A stretch of DNA of 64,000 nucleotides from Rhytidiadelphus loreus (GCA_947034895.1 OX344763.1:67165093-67229092), one strand, 5' to 3'; positions 33,626-46,300 are shown, numbered from the stretch's first letter. Notes: generated by a model from the letters alone, not told the origin. Made by a program: numbers and translations.

Positions 33626-36499
33626 ATGGATATTCATGGACCTGATGAATTTGCGGTTCCAGTACCCATATTACCTCCTGGTGTCGTGGGCTGCGAAGGT
33701 TTGCCTCGGCAGTCCTGGATTACGAAATGCGTCACCCTACGAAATGAAGCAGGAGATGACGTTGCAAAAGGAGTTTGCCAAAGTGTTGATGTGGATCTTG
33801 TCATCGACAGTGATGGGAAGCCTCTAGGTGATGACCGTGTTGCAGTGCAAATTGCAGAGTCACTATGCGCGGCAGAAGTCTCTTCGGGGTGGATGTGGTC
33901 AATGAAGGCATGGCACATCAAGCAAGTGTTCTTGAATGGTATCAGTCTGTATGACCATGACCAGACACATATATACAATACGGCTATGAATGCCCTGAAC
34001 CGCCGCATTCGAGTTGGTGTACGTTCTTATGAGACGTCTCGGGAGAGGAGGGAGCAAGTCTTGCCTCCCAAAAAAGAATCCCTTCTCACTCCACAAGCAA
34101 TTATTGAAGTGTCTACAAAACCATGTTGCCAGAAGAACTACACACAACATTTCCTGCGTCACGAAATTGAGTCTATACGGTATCAATTTCACGTGAAAGG
34201 TGGAGTGTATGTCCGCAAGCTTTGCCTTCTTGAAGCACATAGGCAGTCGCACAAAGACACTGCTGGAAAGGAATGGATAACTTTGAGAAACATTGATGTA
34301 TGTCTCACTGCGTGGTGGACCATCCATGGGATTTCAAAAGCTACCTTCTACAGGTTCAAGCACATGGCCAAAGAGGGGAAGGAAGCAAAGGCACATGGGA
34401 ATTTGGGATTGAAAAAACCTCGTACACAAACTCTACAAGCGACTGCTACACTTCGGACGTTGATTGTAGGCGAAGCCGACAAAATGCCACACAAATCAAG
34501 AACACTAGATTCTGGGGAGAAAGTCCCTGCAATGGTTTTGCCATCAGCGTTTCGTTGGAGTGAGCAACTTCCCAAAATCAACAAGGCTAATGAAGCATTC
34601 AATTTGCCTCCAATCTCCTCCAGTGGTTTAAGCAACATTCGGCGTGCATCTTTCTCTGAATATGCTGCAAAGGCTCGCGGAGACTCTTTCTCTAGATGTG
34701 GTTTGTGTGATACGTATAAGCAGTTGAAGAGTGCTTGTACTCCGTTGTCCATTGCACAAGACAAATGGGCGAGAATTTTAACTACCCATCTTAGTGGGCA
34801 AAAGGCCCATAGGGAACTTTATTATGGATTCAGGCAAATATCTGAGGAATTCCCTGAAAAATTGTTGTGCATCATCCATGACAAAATGGATCACTCCAAG
34901 ACCGCCTCACCTCACTTTTCTCACAAGACAAAAGCAACTGATTCTTTTATGAAAATGCCTGTGGATATAACGGGTATGATTGCTCACGGTCATGGCGATG
35001 TTCGGTATGCTCACTACGGCTTAGACATTTTTCCAACGGACTCAAATCATATTGTTGGATCTATTGCAAGGTTGTTGCGTGATCTCGAAGGGGAGCCCAA
35101 AAATTCATCGCGTACATTATTTTCAGAGGAGAGGAGTCAATCCACTTTAACTCATGCGTTGTTGGAGGGCTAAGACATTTGCTTAGATTCTCTCCTTCCT
35201 CCTCCTGAAGAACCAATCCCTTCTAGGCCTCTGCCGCCGATATTGGCCCTCCAACTTGACAATGCCTTAGGGGACAACAAGAATCGATGGGTTTTTGCTT
35301 TTTGCTCTCTAATGGTTTACGAAGGCATTTTCCGCGAAATATATATTAACTTCCTCATTGTTGGCCACACTCATGAAGACATTGATGCTCTTTTTGGTAG
35401 ATGGAGCACAATGTTGAAGAGCAAGGATTATCCTACACTTCCTAAGCTCATGAAATCTTTTATGGACTGTGAAACCCACCCCGTCATTCCTCATTTCATT
35501 GAAGAAGTTCCTGATTTCAAGCAATTTGTGCAAGGGTACTTGGGTACAGGCGGGGATTTTTTGGAAGGTCATTCAACATCACAACAATTCAAATTCTACA
35601 TGGATTCAAGTGGATGGCCCTTGATGGAGTACAAGAACTTGTGTACAGACAAGGACTGGTTGCCACAACATAGTAGAGGAATTCGCTTATGGGCGGAAAC
35701 TGAAGATGGGCGTCCCAAAGTGCCGAGCGGTTCCCCACCACCTTTGGCTCCCCAGCAGATGAAATCATTGGGAGAGATCAAAAAGGGTTTGGATGGTTTC
35801 ATTGCACATTGGAATAGAATGGCCAACAACGAAGATTCTGGATCTTTTGGGCGAAAGAATGACCCCATAAAAGATTATTGGAAGGGTGTGAGAACCGCTC
35901 TAGATGAACCACTACTGGTGCGTGAGACCTTAAAAGATGGATTTTGGCCGGCTTCTAGGGTCACGGAAGCACTGGAAGACACAAGGCGAGAAGATGGCAC
36001 GGTGCGTGAAGAGTTTGCGGAGGATCCACCTTTTGTTGGACGCAGACGTGATAGACCTAGACCTTCATTCCGTATTGCACGTGATGTATTTGCAGGTTAT
36101 TTTGTGGTAGTACGTCCCGCTGATGAAGATCCAAAGCCGTTTTGGCTGGCGAGGGCGCTGACAAATCCGAATCCAGATCCAGGGCATATTCATCAGATCC
36201 AAATTCAATATTGGACACCTATTTCTGGTTGTCACATTGATTTGGATACATATGCTGGATGGGACACAAAAGCAGGGAATGTGTGGCGCGAGGACCGTGT
36301 CATCCTACTGTGTTGGTCAAATACGGACTGTATAATGACAGCTTTTAAGCCACGTGGAAAAAGGGGGGCCGAAGATCAACCCCAAGTTATTACAAAAGTT
36401 ACAATTCCAAAGCCGCAGATCAACATCATCAAATCATCAGTGGAGGCCTTTGTGTCTAATTCAAGTAATGGTGCTTCCTCGGTTGGAGAAGAAGAATAG
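33626..36499 (+). pseudogene. DUF7869-type DDE-like transposase, one in-frame stop (element 1)
   Basis: A single phase of 957 codons, broken only by TAA at 35171-35173. ATG 33626 directly follows a splice acceptor. A Cys/His-containing region (CCQKNYTQHFLRHEI..., about residue 165, and CGLCDTYKQLKSAC, about 355) comes before the RNase H-like core: CIIHDKMD (Asp419), LQLDNALGDNKN (Asp545) and VGHTHEDID (Glu584/Asp585/Asp587). The spacing suits a D-D-E/D catalytic triad. A C-terminal YFVVV...FWLARAL...YWTP region (about 825-890) resembles a chromo- or Tudor-like barrel. The GHTHEDID box is what I know as DUF7869, a family of unknown function in name. Its transposase role is inferred from the triad and the element context. 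The homologue at 52856-56994 is far more decayed. Confidence 0.68.
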
Positions 36500-37076
36500 T
36501 TTGTAGCTATGTTAGTGAGTGAAGTATTCTTGTTGCCATGATTGGGACAAAGTGACAAACTATGAATTTTGCATGTTAACATTTTAAGAGATTTGCAAGT
36601 ATATGTTGTGTAGACAATATTATGATATTATGGCCATGTAAAACTCTTCATTTCTATTAATAGTATATTTTCATCCTGCATTAAAGTATAATGCATTCAC
36701 ATTTTTTTCCAACTTCTATTTTGTTGCCAATCATGAATATGAAAAGAAATGTATCGTTCTACAAATATGTAGATTAGTATTTTCTTCAAGGTATTTTCAC
36801 ACAAGGTACTTTCAATTTTAAGGAAATGTTTTACTTTAAGTATAATATCTTCATGTACTTTATTTCTGTGCTTATAATGAATTAAACAAATCAAAATGTT
36901 AGTTGTTAGTTGTAGCTCCTTTTTTTAAAAGTACCTAAACAAATAAAATAGTGTTTTGACATTTTTGAGTCTCAATTTATTGAACAGTCTCAATTTAATG
37001 AACACTAAATGCACTCTAAATATAGAATGAATTAAAATGAGACTCAAACTTGTCTCAAAATAATGAATAAGGCCTT
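36500..37076. other. Right subterminal DNA of element 1
   Basis: AT-rich 3' flank of the transposase. The last 130 bp hold repeated GAGTCTCAATTTA, GTCTCAATTTAATGAAC and GAGACTC words, ending in the inverted AAGGCCTTATTC terminus at 37065-37076. Confidence 0.6.
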
Positions 37077-37080
37077 ACAT

Positions 37081-39419
37081 GTTCTCTAGTGCTTCTGCGC
37101 AGGGTATCCCACTCAATGCTGCTACAATGTTTGTCACACATATTGTGCGCACTCTGCGGATGTATAAAGTGATGCTAAATTCTAATGGAACATGTATGCT
37201 AACACAACGGACAATGACGTTGGACAGGACTTAGAATATGTTTGTTGTGTTATATTCATATCATATAATAGACAAGTGCTAGACTGTACAGAATGTGCAG
37301 CATACACGGTACAATTGCCATATATGAAACTGCTTCCCCGTTGTCATACAATATATGATTTCATGAAAACATTTTGTGAAACATCGAAGAAGACGTGCTT
37401 CACACATGTGCTTCTATGAATGCATCAGGAGCACAGAATTTGCAAGTGCGTATTCTACACACTGAACATGTGTCATATATTCTGACTGCACGACATCCTG
37501 ACTGCAGTGCATCTTGTGGCAGAATTGGGAATTCAGAAGGAGCGTGGTGAGGGGATAATGTCAGAAAAGAGGAAAAGTTCAAGAAAGTGTCGTGCTCGGA
37601 ATTGTTGTGAATCGCAGCGACTATGGACTTCGGCATGTACAAGTAAGTATTTTGACGACATTCAGAGTATGCCTTCTTTTCTTCCAAATGACACACAATT
37701 GTGCACGAAAGAAGAAAGTGCAGTCACTGAGGATTGACTGGAAGGAATGATGTACTATTCGTGCAAGCGAATGGTGTAGCAATCATGGTCATTATTGGTA
37801 ATGTATTTCCTTAGTGTCGGTGTAGAGCTCACACAACTTGTGCAGAAATTGAACCTGATGTGGAAAGTCCGTTATTGACAACATTATCCATGACACTCTG
37901 TAGCAATGAATTCCATGTCAACGGCAATGACAGTGGTACCATTACCCCATTACTTGAAATAAATATGTAAATTTCGTGATGTCCATAAAACAGAAGGCAA
38001 GGGATGGACAAAGGGAACAAATATTTGTGAAGAGATGTTAGATAGGTTGGTACGTATAGCTCCCTATGCGTGTGAATGATCATTTCCAAGCTAGAAGGAG
38101 AAGGTGCACATTCAGTGCGTTGATGGAATTCACGTTTACAATGTTCTGGTTCTCATTAGAACACGATATTCGTTATTTTGGGAGTTTTCCTATCTCCCAA
38201 TTTACGTCGGTTTGTGCTGATCTGAATCACAGATTGGGAAACTAGAATTTTCGAATGGCCATAACTTACTCAAATTTTGTCCAAAGTGGGCATATGAGGT
38301 GTTTTTTGACATCTACAGATTCCGTAGATGTCAAAAAACACCTCATATGCCCACTTTGGACAAAATTTGAGTAAGTTATGGCCATTCGAAAATTCCAGTT
38401 TTCCAATCTGTGGTGCAGATCAGCTCGAACCGAGCTGAACTGCATACTCCCAAAATCATGGAATTCTCCCGAAATAACGAATATCGTGTTTTAAAACTAC
38501 AAGGAGAAGTGAAATTGAAAGTACTCTGTGCGCTTGTTATTTCATTGTCTGAATACGTAGTACAAATATAAAAGTGTGAACAATGAATGTATAGTTTGGT
38601 TTTTCGAAATCAGAAATGAGCGCGAAAATAATTGTTTCAGTGCGTGTAGGGATCTCGGGGACTTACTCTAAAGAATGTCATGACAATGTGTTTGGAAGAC
38701 CACAAAGAGAACTGAACTGCTGCCACAATATAGTTTGAGCACCTTCTTGCAAGCATACTTATAGGATGTCAAAAAACAGTGCAGAACATGTCTAATACGT
38801 AAGCACACATTTCATGGACAGCAGCAGTGTCCTCGATTTAGGAACGATAGCCTTCTTGGACTTGCCTTCATAGATATTATCGAGGTTTTTGAGCCTTGTG
38901 ATGTATAGAATATGAACACATACACATTATTGTTCATGACTGTTGCATCGCTTCCTAATGCGTCTCCAAAACTAAAATATAGTGACTTAGACATGTAACG
39001 TACGCTATGTAGGTGTACTAATTGTGTCGAGGCAATGTCTATATGAAATGAATGATACAGAGTGGAAGGCATGCATGCTGACAAGCATTTGAACACTGTG
39101 TTGTACTAGGTGTTGAATGTCTATGTGCAATCCTTCCACGTTCATGAATGACGGTAATGTGTACAGGTGCACGTGAAGAGTACCTTCCATCATGAGGCTT
39201 CAAGTGCATAAGCGTGCTACTAGAGTGCGCATTGCCAACGACGGGCGCACACTACGACACATCCCAACAGGCGACCTCATTCTCCAAACTGAGTGGCGAC
39301 AGAGCAAAATGTGCATGCATTTTTTTGCCCCTGCCAAGACTGCCATGGAGGTTTACGAAAAAGTGTGGAAGTATGCAACATCTAGAAAAAGAGAAAAAAA
39401 TAGATAATAGTAGCTATAT
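37081..39419. other. Residual spacer, probably from the decayed CACTA element
   Basis: No recognisable gene. Composition resembles 17.75-18.3 kb and 43.3 kb onward, as expected if these are pieces of one element split by younger insertions. A short Arg-rich frame at 39192-39407 has no motif I can name. Confidence 0.35.
38160..38490. repeat. Fold-back element with near-perfect arms, 331 bp
   Basis: The ends read AACACGATATTCGTTATTT and its exact complement. The inner arms, from about 38245 to 38320 and from 38327 to 38405, are almost perfectly complementary over about 75 bp around a loop near AGATTCC. The outer arms are more diverged. No convincing target duplication was found, so the class is uncertain. 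Confidence 0.8.
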
Positions 39420-39913
39420 AGAGTAGAAATTTTCAAATTTTTTGTAATAGGTAGGGAATAGGAAATCCAGAACTAGAATTAGAAAATAGAGCCTTTACAA
39501 AAACCCTTAAACTGTAATTAGGGTTATAGTTGGATCCAGAAATCCTAACCAGAAACCCTAATTCTAATCCGAAAACCGGAAACTTCCGGCCAAGTAGGCC
39601 CTAGAACCTAGTCCGGCTAGGGAACTTACGGGAACACCGACCCCGAAAACTACTTAATCCCCGTTGCCTCCATCATTCTTCCTCTTCCTCCCGCGGGATT
39701 ATCGCGTGGCGCTTAGTGAGTGAAAGTGTGGTGAGATAGGGACGCGTTAGGGAGAGAAAGGGAGGCCGGTGCCGATCACACCGGAAAGTAGAACGGAACT
39801 GACGACGGAAGGTTAGCGGAAGGTTAGCGGAAGTAAGTCGGAAGTGAAGACGGAATATGTCAGTAGTTATGGCAGGGCCTAGTGTGCAGCGGAAGTTAGG
39901 GATTACCGCCTAG

Positions 39914-41594
39914 ATGATCAGTCCGGAAATCCCTGAGAATCCAGAATACCACCGGCAACTAGAGGACGACCTGACGGATATGGGGTGCCTTGGTCTCCTA
40001 AAGAGACCTTGGAACATCCGGAGTGAGGATATGATAGATGAAATAGTATACGGCGCTCCCAACCAGTACCATCTCACCATCAGGGGTCGTCCAAAGTCTT
40101 GGACAGTAGAAATGTGGGCGGGAGTCTACTTTGCGTCCACTAGAGGATCCGGATGGGCCGGACGAACGGATAAGTTCGCGGCAGATAGGTTCCGGAACCC
40201 GTTCGACCCAAAAGAGGATTACGCCGCGATTGACTGCCGGAACCCTAGAGATTAGAGGCTGCTAGAGTTCCTCAGTCCGATCCTATATCCAGAAAAGCCT
40301 AGCCGGATTACAGTCACCTTGGCAAATACGATTTTCGAAGTCTTAGGGGAAAGAGGAAAACCGGCCTCTAGACTAGTTAGCTGGGGGTTCATTATAAACT
40401 CCATTGTGGAGAAACTTTCCGGAAACTTGGTGGGGAAGAAGTCGAGCCCCATCAGCCCGTACCTCCTCCACTTGTATCACAAGCAGGAGGTACTTAGTGA
40501 TCCGGAAGACATCATCTAGCGGCAAGGGGATAGCTTGTTGAGGTACAATCTTCCCCCGGATCCGGATCTGGCGGAAGATGAACTAGAAGAGGAAGAGAAG
40601 CCGGAATCGGAGCATGACTCGCCGGATAAGCACGACTCCTGCCGGAAGAGTACGAATCTGGATGCACGGGGGAAGAGCCACCTTCCGGATCTTGTTCCAT
40701 TCCGGAACACTGAGCCGGACCAAGACGTATTTGAGGCCACGATCGCTTGGTTACGGAATCAGAAGACAACAAATGAACGGATGGCAACACTAATCCGGAG
40801 CGTCTGCGCGACGTTGAGGGTAGCGGACGAGACAGAGATTTTCGAAGCGATCAACAGTAAACCGAATCTGAAGATGGTTCGTTTACTGGAGGGCAGGATC
40901 CGGAGTTTGGAGGCCGAGCGGGATCATCTCCAAAATCGCGCGACTTGGGCGAAAGGGGAGATCAACACTGCCAACAAATGGGCGACGGATGCAACGGAGC
41001 TTGTCCGTAAACTAAGGGACCTCATTGACCCACCGGTGGATGTTATCACCACATCCGCACTCTGGAACAACCAGATGAGCCAAGAAGGTCACATCATTGG
41101 AACCAAGGTTCATTAGAAGAAAACTACATTTCAGCCAACAAAAGCTGGAAGACAGTTTCGCTGACTACAACGCAGTTTTCAAAAAACTGCGTTATTATCA
41201 ATGCGATTTTTTGAAAACTATGTTGTAGTCAACAAAACTGTCTTCCAGCTTTTGTTGGCTGAAATGCAGTTTTCTTCTAGTGGTTGTCAAGATCTTGGTA
41301 GACTTCAAAGCACGGATGGAGATTGCGCTAAACGAGATGCGCCAATTGGTGGGCCACTTCGATCCGCTCATGGGATTAGACGCCTTTATATTTCTAGAAA
41401 TTCCTGGAGGCAAGTTCACGGAGGCGACTCAGCTCAACCTTGGAACGCGGACGTCTACCCAACCAGTACCCGCACCCAGAAGGACCTCGGTGCAGAGGGA
41501 GATCACGGATGGGAGGAAGATTCCGGATCCGGTCCTGACTCCACGGACCATCTCTTCCCACCTCTTCCAATTTCTTCTGCAGAAGTTACGGTAG
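39914..41594 (+). pseudogene. Uncharacterised coiled-coil ORF of the TCCGGA-rich unit, interrupted by a MITE
   Basis: One phase runs from ATG 39914 to 41110 with two TAG stops (40253-40255 and 40517-40519). Removing the MITE at 41111-41282 with one GTT copy joins ...IGTKV directly to VKILVDFKARMEIA in frame, and the frame continues to 41594. A short frameshifted tail (41708-41893) reads DLTKKKASKWKV with an acidic end. The N-terminal part has YHLTIRGRPKSWTVEMWAGVYF. The middle is acidic (EDELEEEEKPESEHD) and is followed by a coiled-coil-like stretch (MVRLLEGRIRSLEAERDHLQ). The layout suggests a gag-like or plant mobile-element structural protein, but I do not recognise the family. Confidence 0.5.
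41111..41282. mobile_element. CACTA-type MITE, 172 bp, TSD GTT
   Basis: The right terminus, reverse complemented, reads CACTAGAAGAAAACTGCATT. The left reads CATTAGAAGAAAACTACATT, with one change inside CACTA. Arms of about 80 bp nearly match. GTT flanks both sides (41108-41110 and 41283-41285). It lies inside the reading frame of the TCCGGA-rich unit's ORF, and removing it with one GTT restores the frame. Confidence 0.9.
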
Positions 41595-42387
41595 CAATGG
41601 AGATTCCGGGTGGGATTCAGAACCTGACTAGGACCCATCCGGAGGAGTTCACACACATGTAGTAGCGTACACCTCCCCGGCCTCCTCCTCCGACCTCTAC
41701 GGAGTTCATGGACCTGACAAAGAAGAAGGCCTCCAAGTGGAAGGTTCCTAGTGATCCGGAAGAGGTCCTGGAATCAGAAGAGGAGGAAGCGGAAACCAAC
41801 TCCACTTCTGGATCGGAGTACGCAGAGACGGATCCGAGTCCGCCAAGGACACGATCCACGACAAAGACCACACCGACGAAGCAGATCCGTTAGAAATTGG
41901 CAACTCAGATTTCAAAAGGCGGAACATCATCCAAGAAGGCTTGGAAGGGCAGATGACTTATTAGTGCAGTTGGTTTGTTAGTTTTGGTATTTTGTTTCAG
42001 GCGCGGGTTTTCCGGATGTAGGACCCGCTAATCCGGAATTTTAGGAAGTTCCGGAATTCTAGGAGTTAACGGCTTTCCGCTTTTTCCGGAACGGTCACTT
42101 GGCCGTTGGCCGGGTTTTCAGCTGGCCATTGGCTGCGTTTTTCTTTGGACCATTTTGGTCGTGTTGTTTTGGTTTTTAAAGGGCAGGCCGGCTTGTGGCC
42201 TGTCATTCCTTTCCTGTCATTTAATCTGAGCACCTAAGAAAACACCTTGGGAATCATTATCTTGTGTATCGCGTCTTGGTTACTTGTATGTGGGTGTGTA
42301 CGGGAGAGTGTGCAAGGAAGGAGTCAAGAATTGGTTGGTATCCGGATCCGGCTAAAGATGTTCTGCGGAATAGTTTAGATTGAACTT

Positions 42388-42794
42388 GAGGAGCTGCGCA
42401 CGGTGCCTTTAAATTGCTAGAACGGTGATCCGGTGGGATCCGGTAGTGGTTAGGGAGCTAGTCTGGAACTCGAGAATAGTTCTGTGCGGAAGTGAGCAAC
42501 CGCTAAGTGGAACATTCCCAAACCATCGGAAGGTCTGCCAACCTCAAGAACGGTCGATAGCTAGGAAGTAAGTCCTTTAGTTCCGGAATCCAACTATCCG
42601 CGGTTATTTTGCGGTTGAGTCCAGTTTACAAGTGAGGAGCTGTGCGTGGTACCTTTAAATTGCTGGAACGGTGATCCGGTGGGATCCAGTAGAGGTCAGG
42701 GACCTAGTCCGGAACTCGAGAGTAGTTCCGTGCGCAAGTTGGCAACCGCCAAGTGGAATATTCCCAAACCACAGGAAGGTCTGCCAACCCCAGG
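42388..42794. repeat. Direct duplication of about 155 bp, offset 246 bp
   Basis: GAGGAGCTGCGCACGGTGCC at 42388 recurs as GAGGAGCTGTGCGTGGTACC at 42634. The two copies run parallel through AACGGTGATCCGGTGGGATC and TCCCAAACCA to about 42540 and 42794. It is in the 3' part of the TCCGGA-rich unit. Confidence 0.8.
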
Positions 42795-43346
42795 AGTAGG
42801 CGAAAACTTGATCCGGAAAATAGCTGAGTGCCGTTGTAGTAAGGGCAGGTGAGGGTATATCTCTGAGTGACCTACCTTCCGGGTGGCCACCCGGAAAGTT
42901 GTGAGAGTGACCATCCTTCCTCCTTACCAAACTGAGAACTTTGAGGACGGATGTGTGTTTGATGTTTAGGAGTTGATACGTGTGGTACTTGAGTGGTAAT
43001 GTTCCCTACCCCTCGGAAAGAGCAAGTGAGGACCCTCTGAGGATAAAACAGAGGTACCAAAAACCGGTGTGACGAATAATGGAAATAGAAATCCGGATCA
43101 AGGCAGATCCGGATTTGATTCCGGAAGGCAATATCTCCGGAACTTGGTGTTTGTATTGTGCTGGATCATACAACGGATTGTCATTTCCGTTTAGATCCAT
43201 AGTTTCGGAAACATATCTATTGCGACAACATCTGAGATTCCCTGGGACGATAACTTGTGTCATCTTAACGCTTTTGTGGTGTTAAAGATACCTACGCCTA
43301 CACTGCACGTGCAACAAAAAGCATAGCAATTATTCGAAAGCATCAT

Positions 43347-46300
43347 GTGTCGGTTGGACGCGATCCCTTTTTAACAAAGTCCATGCTAGGAAGAGACCCA
43401 CTTGAGGGGTACCCTGCTCGCGGCATTTGGGTTGAAGATGTTGCATATGATGACGACGTTGTCGATAGTGAAGAAGCCTTACATGTATCGGATGCTGATG
43501 TACTTGATGATGTTCCAGAGGTGGAGGGGGGTGACCCATCCAATAATGTTGAGGCTTCATTGGATGTGTGCCACGACGTACAAAGGCAAGTCATGGAGGC
43601 ACTTGATCGAGGAGACGCTCTGCACAGGGAGAGCTTGCCAGCTGACATAGTGCAAGAGAACAACAATATGGAGACTGAGGGCTTAGACGGCTTGGAAGAT
43701 CTGTACGAACAAGCGACGATCCCATTGTATCCAGGTGCAAAGACAAGTGTTGTTTCTGCAACTTTCGTGATTATGAACATGTGCCTTGTATTTTGCGTGA
43801 GCAACAAATTTGCCGACGAGTTGCTGCATTATTTGTCAGAAGATTTGTTGCCCATGGGCAACAAGCTTCCCGGTAGTCATTACGCTCCGCGCAAGACAAT
43901 TCGACGGTTGGGTTTGAACTACAACAATATTCACGCATGCCCTGATGGATGTGTACTGCACGACGGTGAACATGCGTCATTGGAAAGTTGTCCACAATGT
44001 CGGAAGTCGCGGTGGTTGGAAGGTAGCTCCACAATTCCAGCGAAGGTCATTCGCCACTTTCCACTCATACCTCGTTTGAATTGGATGTGGCGATCTAAAG
44101 AAATTGCACAGATGCTCTTCGGTTACACAAAACATGTCAGCGAGGATGGTGTGATGAGGTCAGTAGTGGATAGCCCAGCACGGAAGTACATCGACAATGA
44201 TGTCGCATTTGGCAACTTTGGCGTTGAGAAAAGAAACATGCGCCTTGCATTAGCATTGGACGGCGTCAATCCTTTCAAGCTGAGCAATACAAATTCGTCG
44301 ACGTGGCCAGTGCTCATTTTAATTTACAACTTCGAGCCATGGTTTGTTACGAAGAAGTTCTTCATTTCATTATGCATTCTCATCTCTGGAAAGCATTCTC
44401 CGACTGTGAAGAGCATTGGTGTTTTTCTGCAACCACTGTTGAAGGAGTTGAATGAATTGTGGGATGGCGTAACAGCATTGGATTTCACACAACCTGAGGG
44501 CTCTTGACGTTTTCTACTTCGCACTGTACTGATGTAGACAATTTCTGATTTTCCTATGTACGGACTTATAGCAGGTGTATGTTATAAGGGATACAAGGCT
44601 TGTGTGTCCTGTGGACCAGAGACAGACTCACGAATGGCAAAAACCGGTGATGTTCTAGTAGATGGACGTAGTTGAGGTTCAAAGGTTGTATACGGCCGTA
44701 TGCGACGATACTTACCACGACATCATCCATACCGTCGCAACAAAAGGTTTAATGGCAAAGCAGAGCATCGATGTCAGCCTCCTATCATGTCAAGCTTGGA
44801 TGTTATGAGGTATGCTGCTTGGAGACAATCGTACCTCGACCTTGGTGGGAAAGAGAATGCAAAAGATGATCCGGTTCATTTCACAGGCGTGAAATTACTA
44901 CTAGCATTATTTATCCTACCATATTGGCAGGTACGTATTACATAATGAATTGAGAAGTCTAAGTGTACATGCATAGCGTATGCAAAGAAGTACAGTACGA
45001 CACAATTATGAAGAATACAATCTCTACTAGTTTCGTGTGCACATTGTATTGTGCATGTGCTATGTGCGGGGATGTCTTGTTCTCAGGACCCATGGTAATG
45101 TATGAATGATAGAGTACGACAGCGTCATGCCAATCCAATTCCTGCATAGTGCAATACGTGACACGCCATTGTGACTTGACAATGCATGTTGAAAATGGGT
45201 TCCTACAGAATTGATGCATGTCCTCAGATAATGTGTACAAGAAGTATTTGTGGTTGAACCTAATGTACGTGTTGTACGTTGTGACGCAGCATCTTTTAGC
45301 CCCACACATTTTGGACGTCATGCACTGCGAGAAGAATTTATGTGAAAACATTTTGAAGACTATTCTGGGTATGAATGACAACGCTGGAAGTCAACAAGAT
45401 GTGCAAGATTTACAAGTACGGGAAGAGATATGGCTGCAACCAGGAAGGCAGCATCGAGACGAGTTCTACATGCCGCCTGCACCTTTTGTATTGAAATCGG
45501 ACGAACGAAGGGAGTTTGTGGACATAATATCTAATATTCGCACACCAACGAACTACGTGGGCTCCATTCACAAGCGTTTGAAAGATGGGAAATTGCAATA
45601 CATGAAAACCCATGACTACCATGTATTAATGCAGCAAGTATGGCAGCCCTCCTTCTACAACCTTCGTATGAACTATGTAATTGCATCGAAGAAAGCGTCT
45701 ATTTATTACAGTTTTTTGTTCATGTGCTGAGCAGTACCACATACTTCTGAAAACCACATTTGAAGCGTTGTATACTATATAGAGGTTCAGCATTGGATAT
45801 GTTGAAGCACGTCCGCTATAGCTTGCAACAGTGTTTGTAACGAGAACGAGAACATGACTATCATCTAATACGGACGCTATAGAACAACAAAGCATGCTTC
45901 ATCATTGCAACATATTGTAAATAGTGTTCTCAATCAATAATCAATGTTCACATTATGCAATGTGTAATTAGTGTTGTTTGTATTTTCCTATCCTGTAGAT
46001 ACTCCCAGTGGCGGTTCGAAATGTCTTGGATGAGAATGTTCGCTTGGCAATAATTAAAATTTGTAGAGTTTTCCAAAAACTATGTGAGAAAGAGATATGC
46101 CATTCGGAACAGGAACAACTCCTACGAGATGTTGTTCTAGCAACGTGCATGCTGGAGAAGGAATTTCCACCGACGTTTCTGAACATAATGTCACATCTTC
46201 CTGTGCATCTTATTCAATAATTATTCATATGCGGTCTTGTTCATTGTCGATGGATGTATCCCATTGAGAGGTACATGAAGACATTAAAGGACCACATTCA

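Larger units (their letters stand above)
18319..37076. mobile_element. Proposed 18.8-kb DNA transposon encoding a DUF7869-type transposase (element 1)
   Basis: Both ends carry AAGGCCTTATTC in inverted orientation (18319-18330 and 37065-37076), continuing on each side into TTA..TTGAGACAA. ACAT flanks both ends (18315-18318 and 37077-37080), a candidate 4-bp target duplication. Extending the flanks gives TACATA against TACATG, so the exact boundary is uncertain. Inside are a plus-strand transposase ending 577 bp from the right end, a minus-strand group of three genes at the left, and a family-specific 19-bp palindrome through 19.3-33.6 kb. The DNA outside both ends resembles decayed CACTA sequence, consistent with insertion into an older element. 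Confidence 0.6.
39420..43280. mobile_element. TCCGGA-rich inserted unit of unknown class
   Basis: From about 39.54 to 43.15 kb the DNA is peppered with TCCGGA, TTCCGGAA and ATCCGG words that are rare elsewhere in the window, and the base composition differs from both flanks. It contains one long decayed ORF, a MITE and a 246-bp-spaced duplication. A TTTTTAAAGGGC TATA-like site lies near 42172. I found no long terminal repeats, no inverted ends and no target duplication, so the boundaries are approximate. Confidence 0.45.

Noticed and set aside
39420..43280. LTR retrotransposon
   Set aside because: The ORF looks gag-like and a TATA-like site lies near 42.17 kb, but no matching long terminal repeats, primer-binding site or reverse transcriptase motifs were seen.
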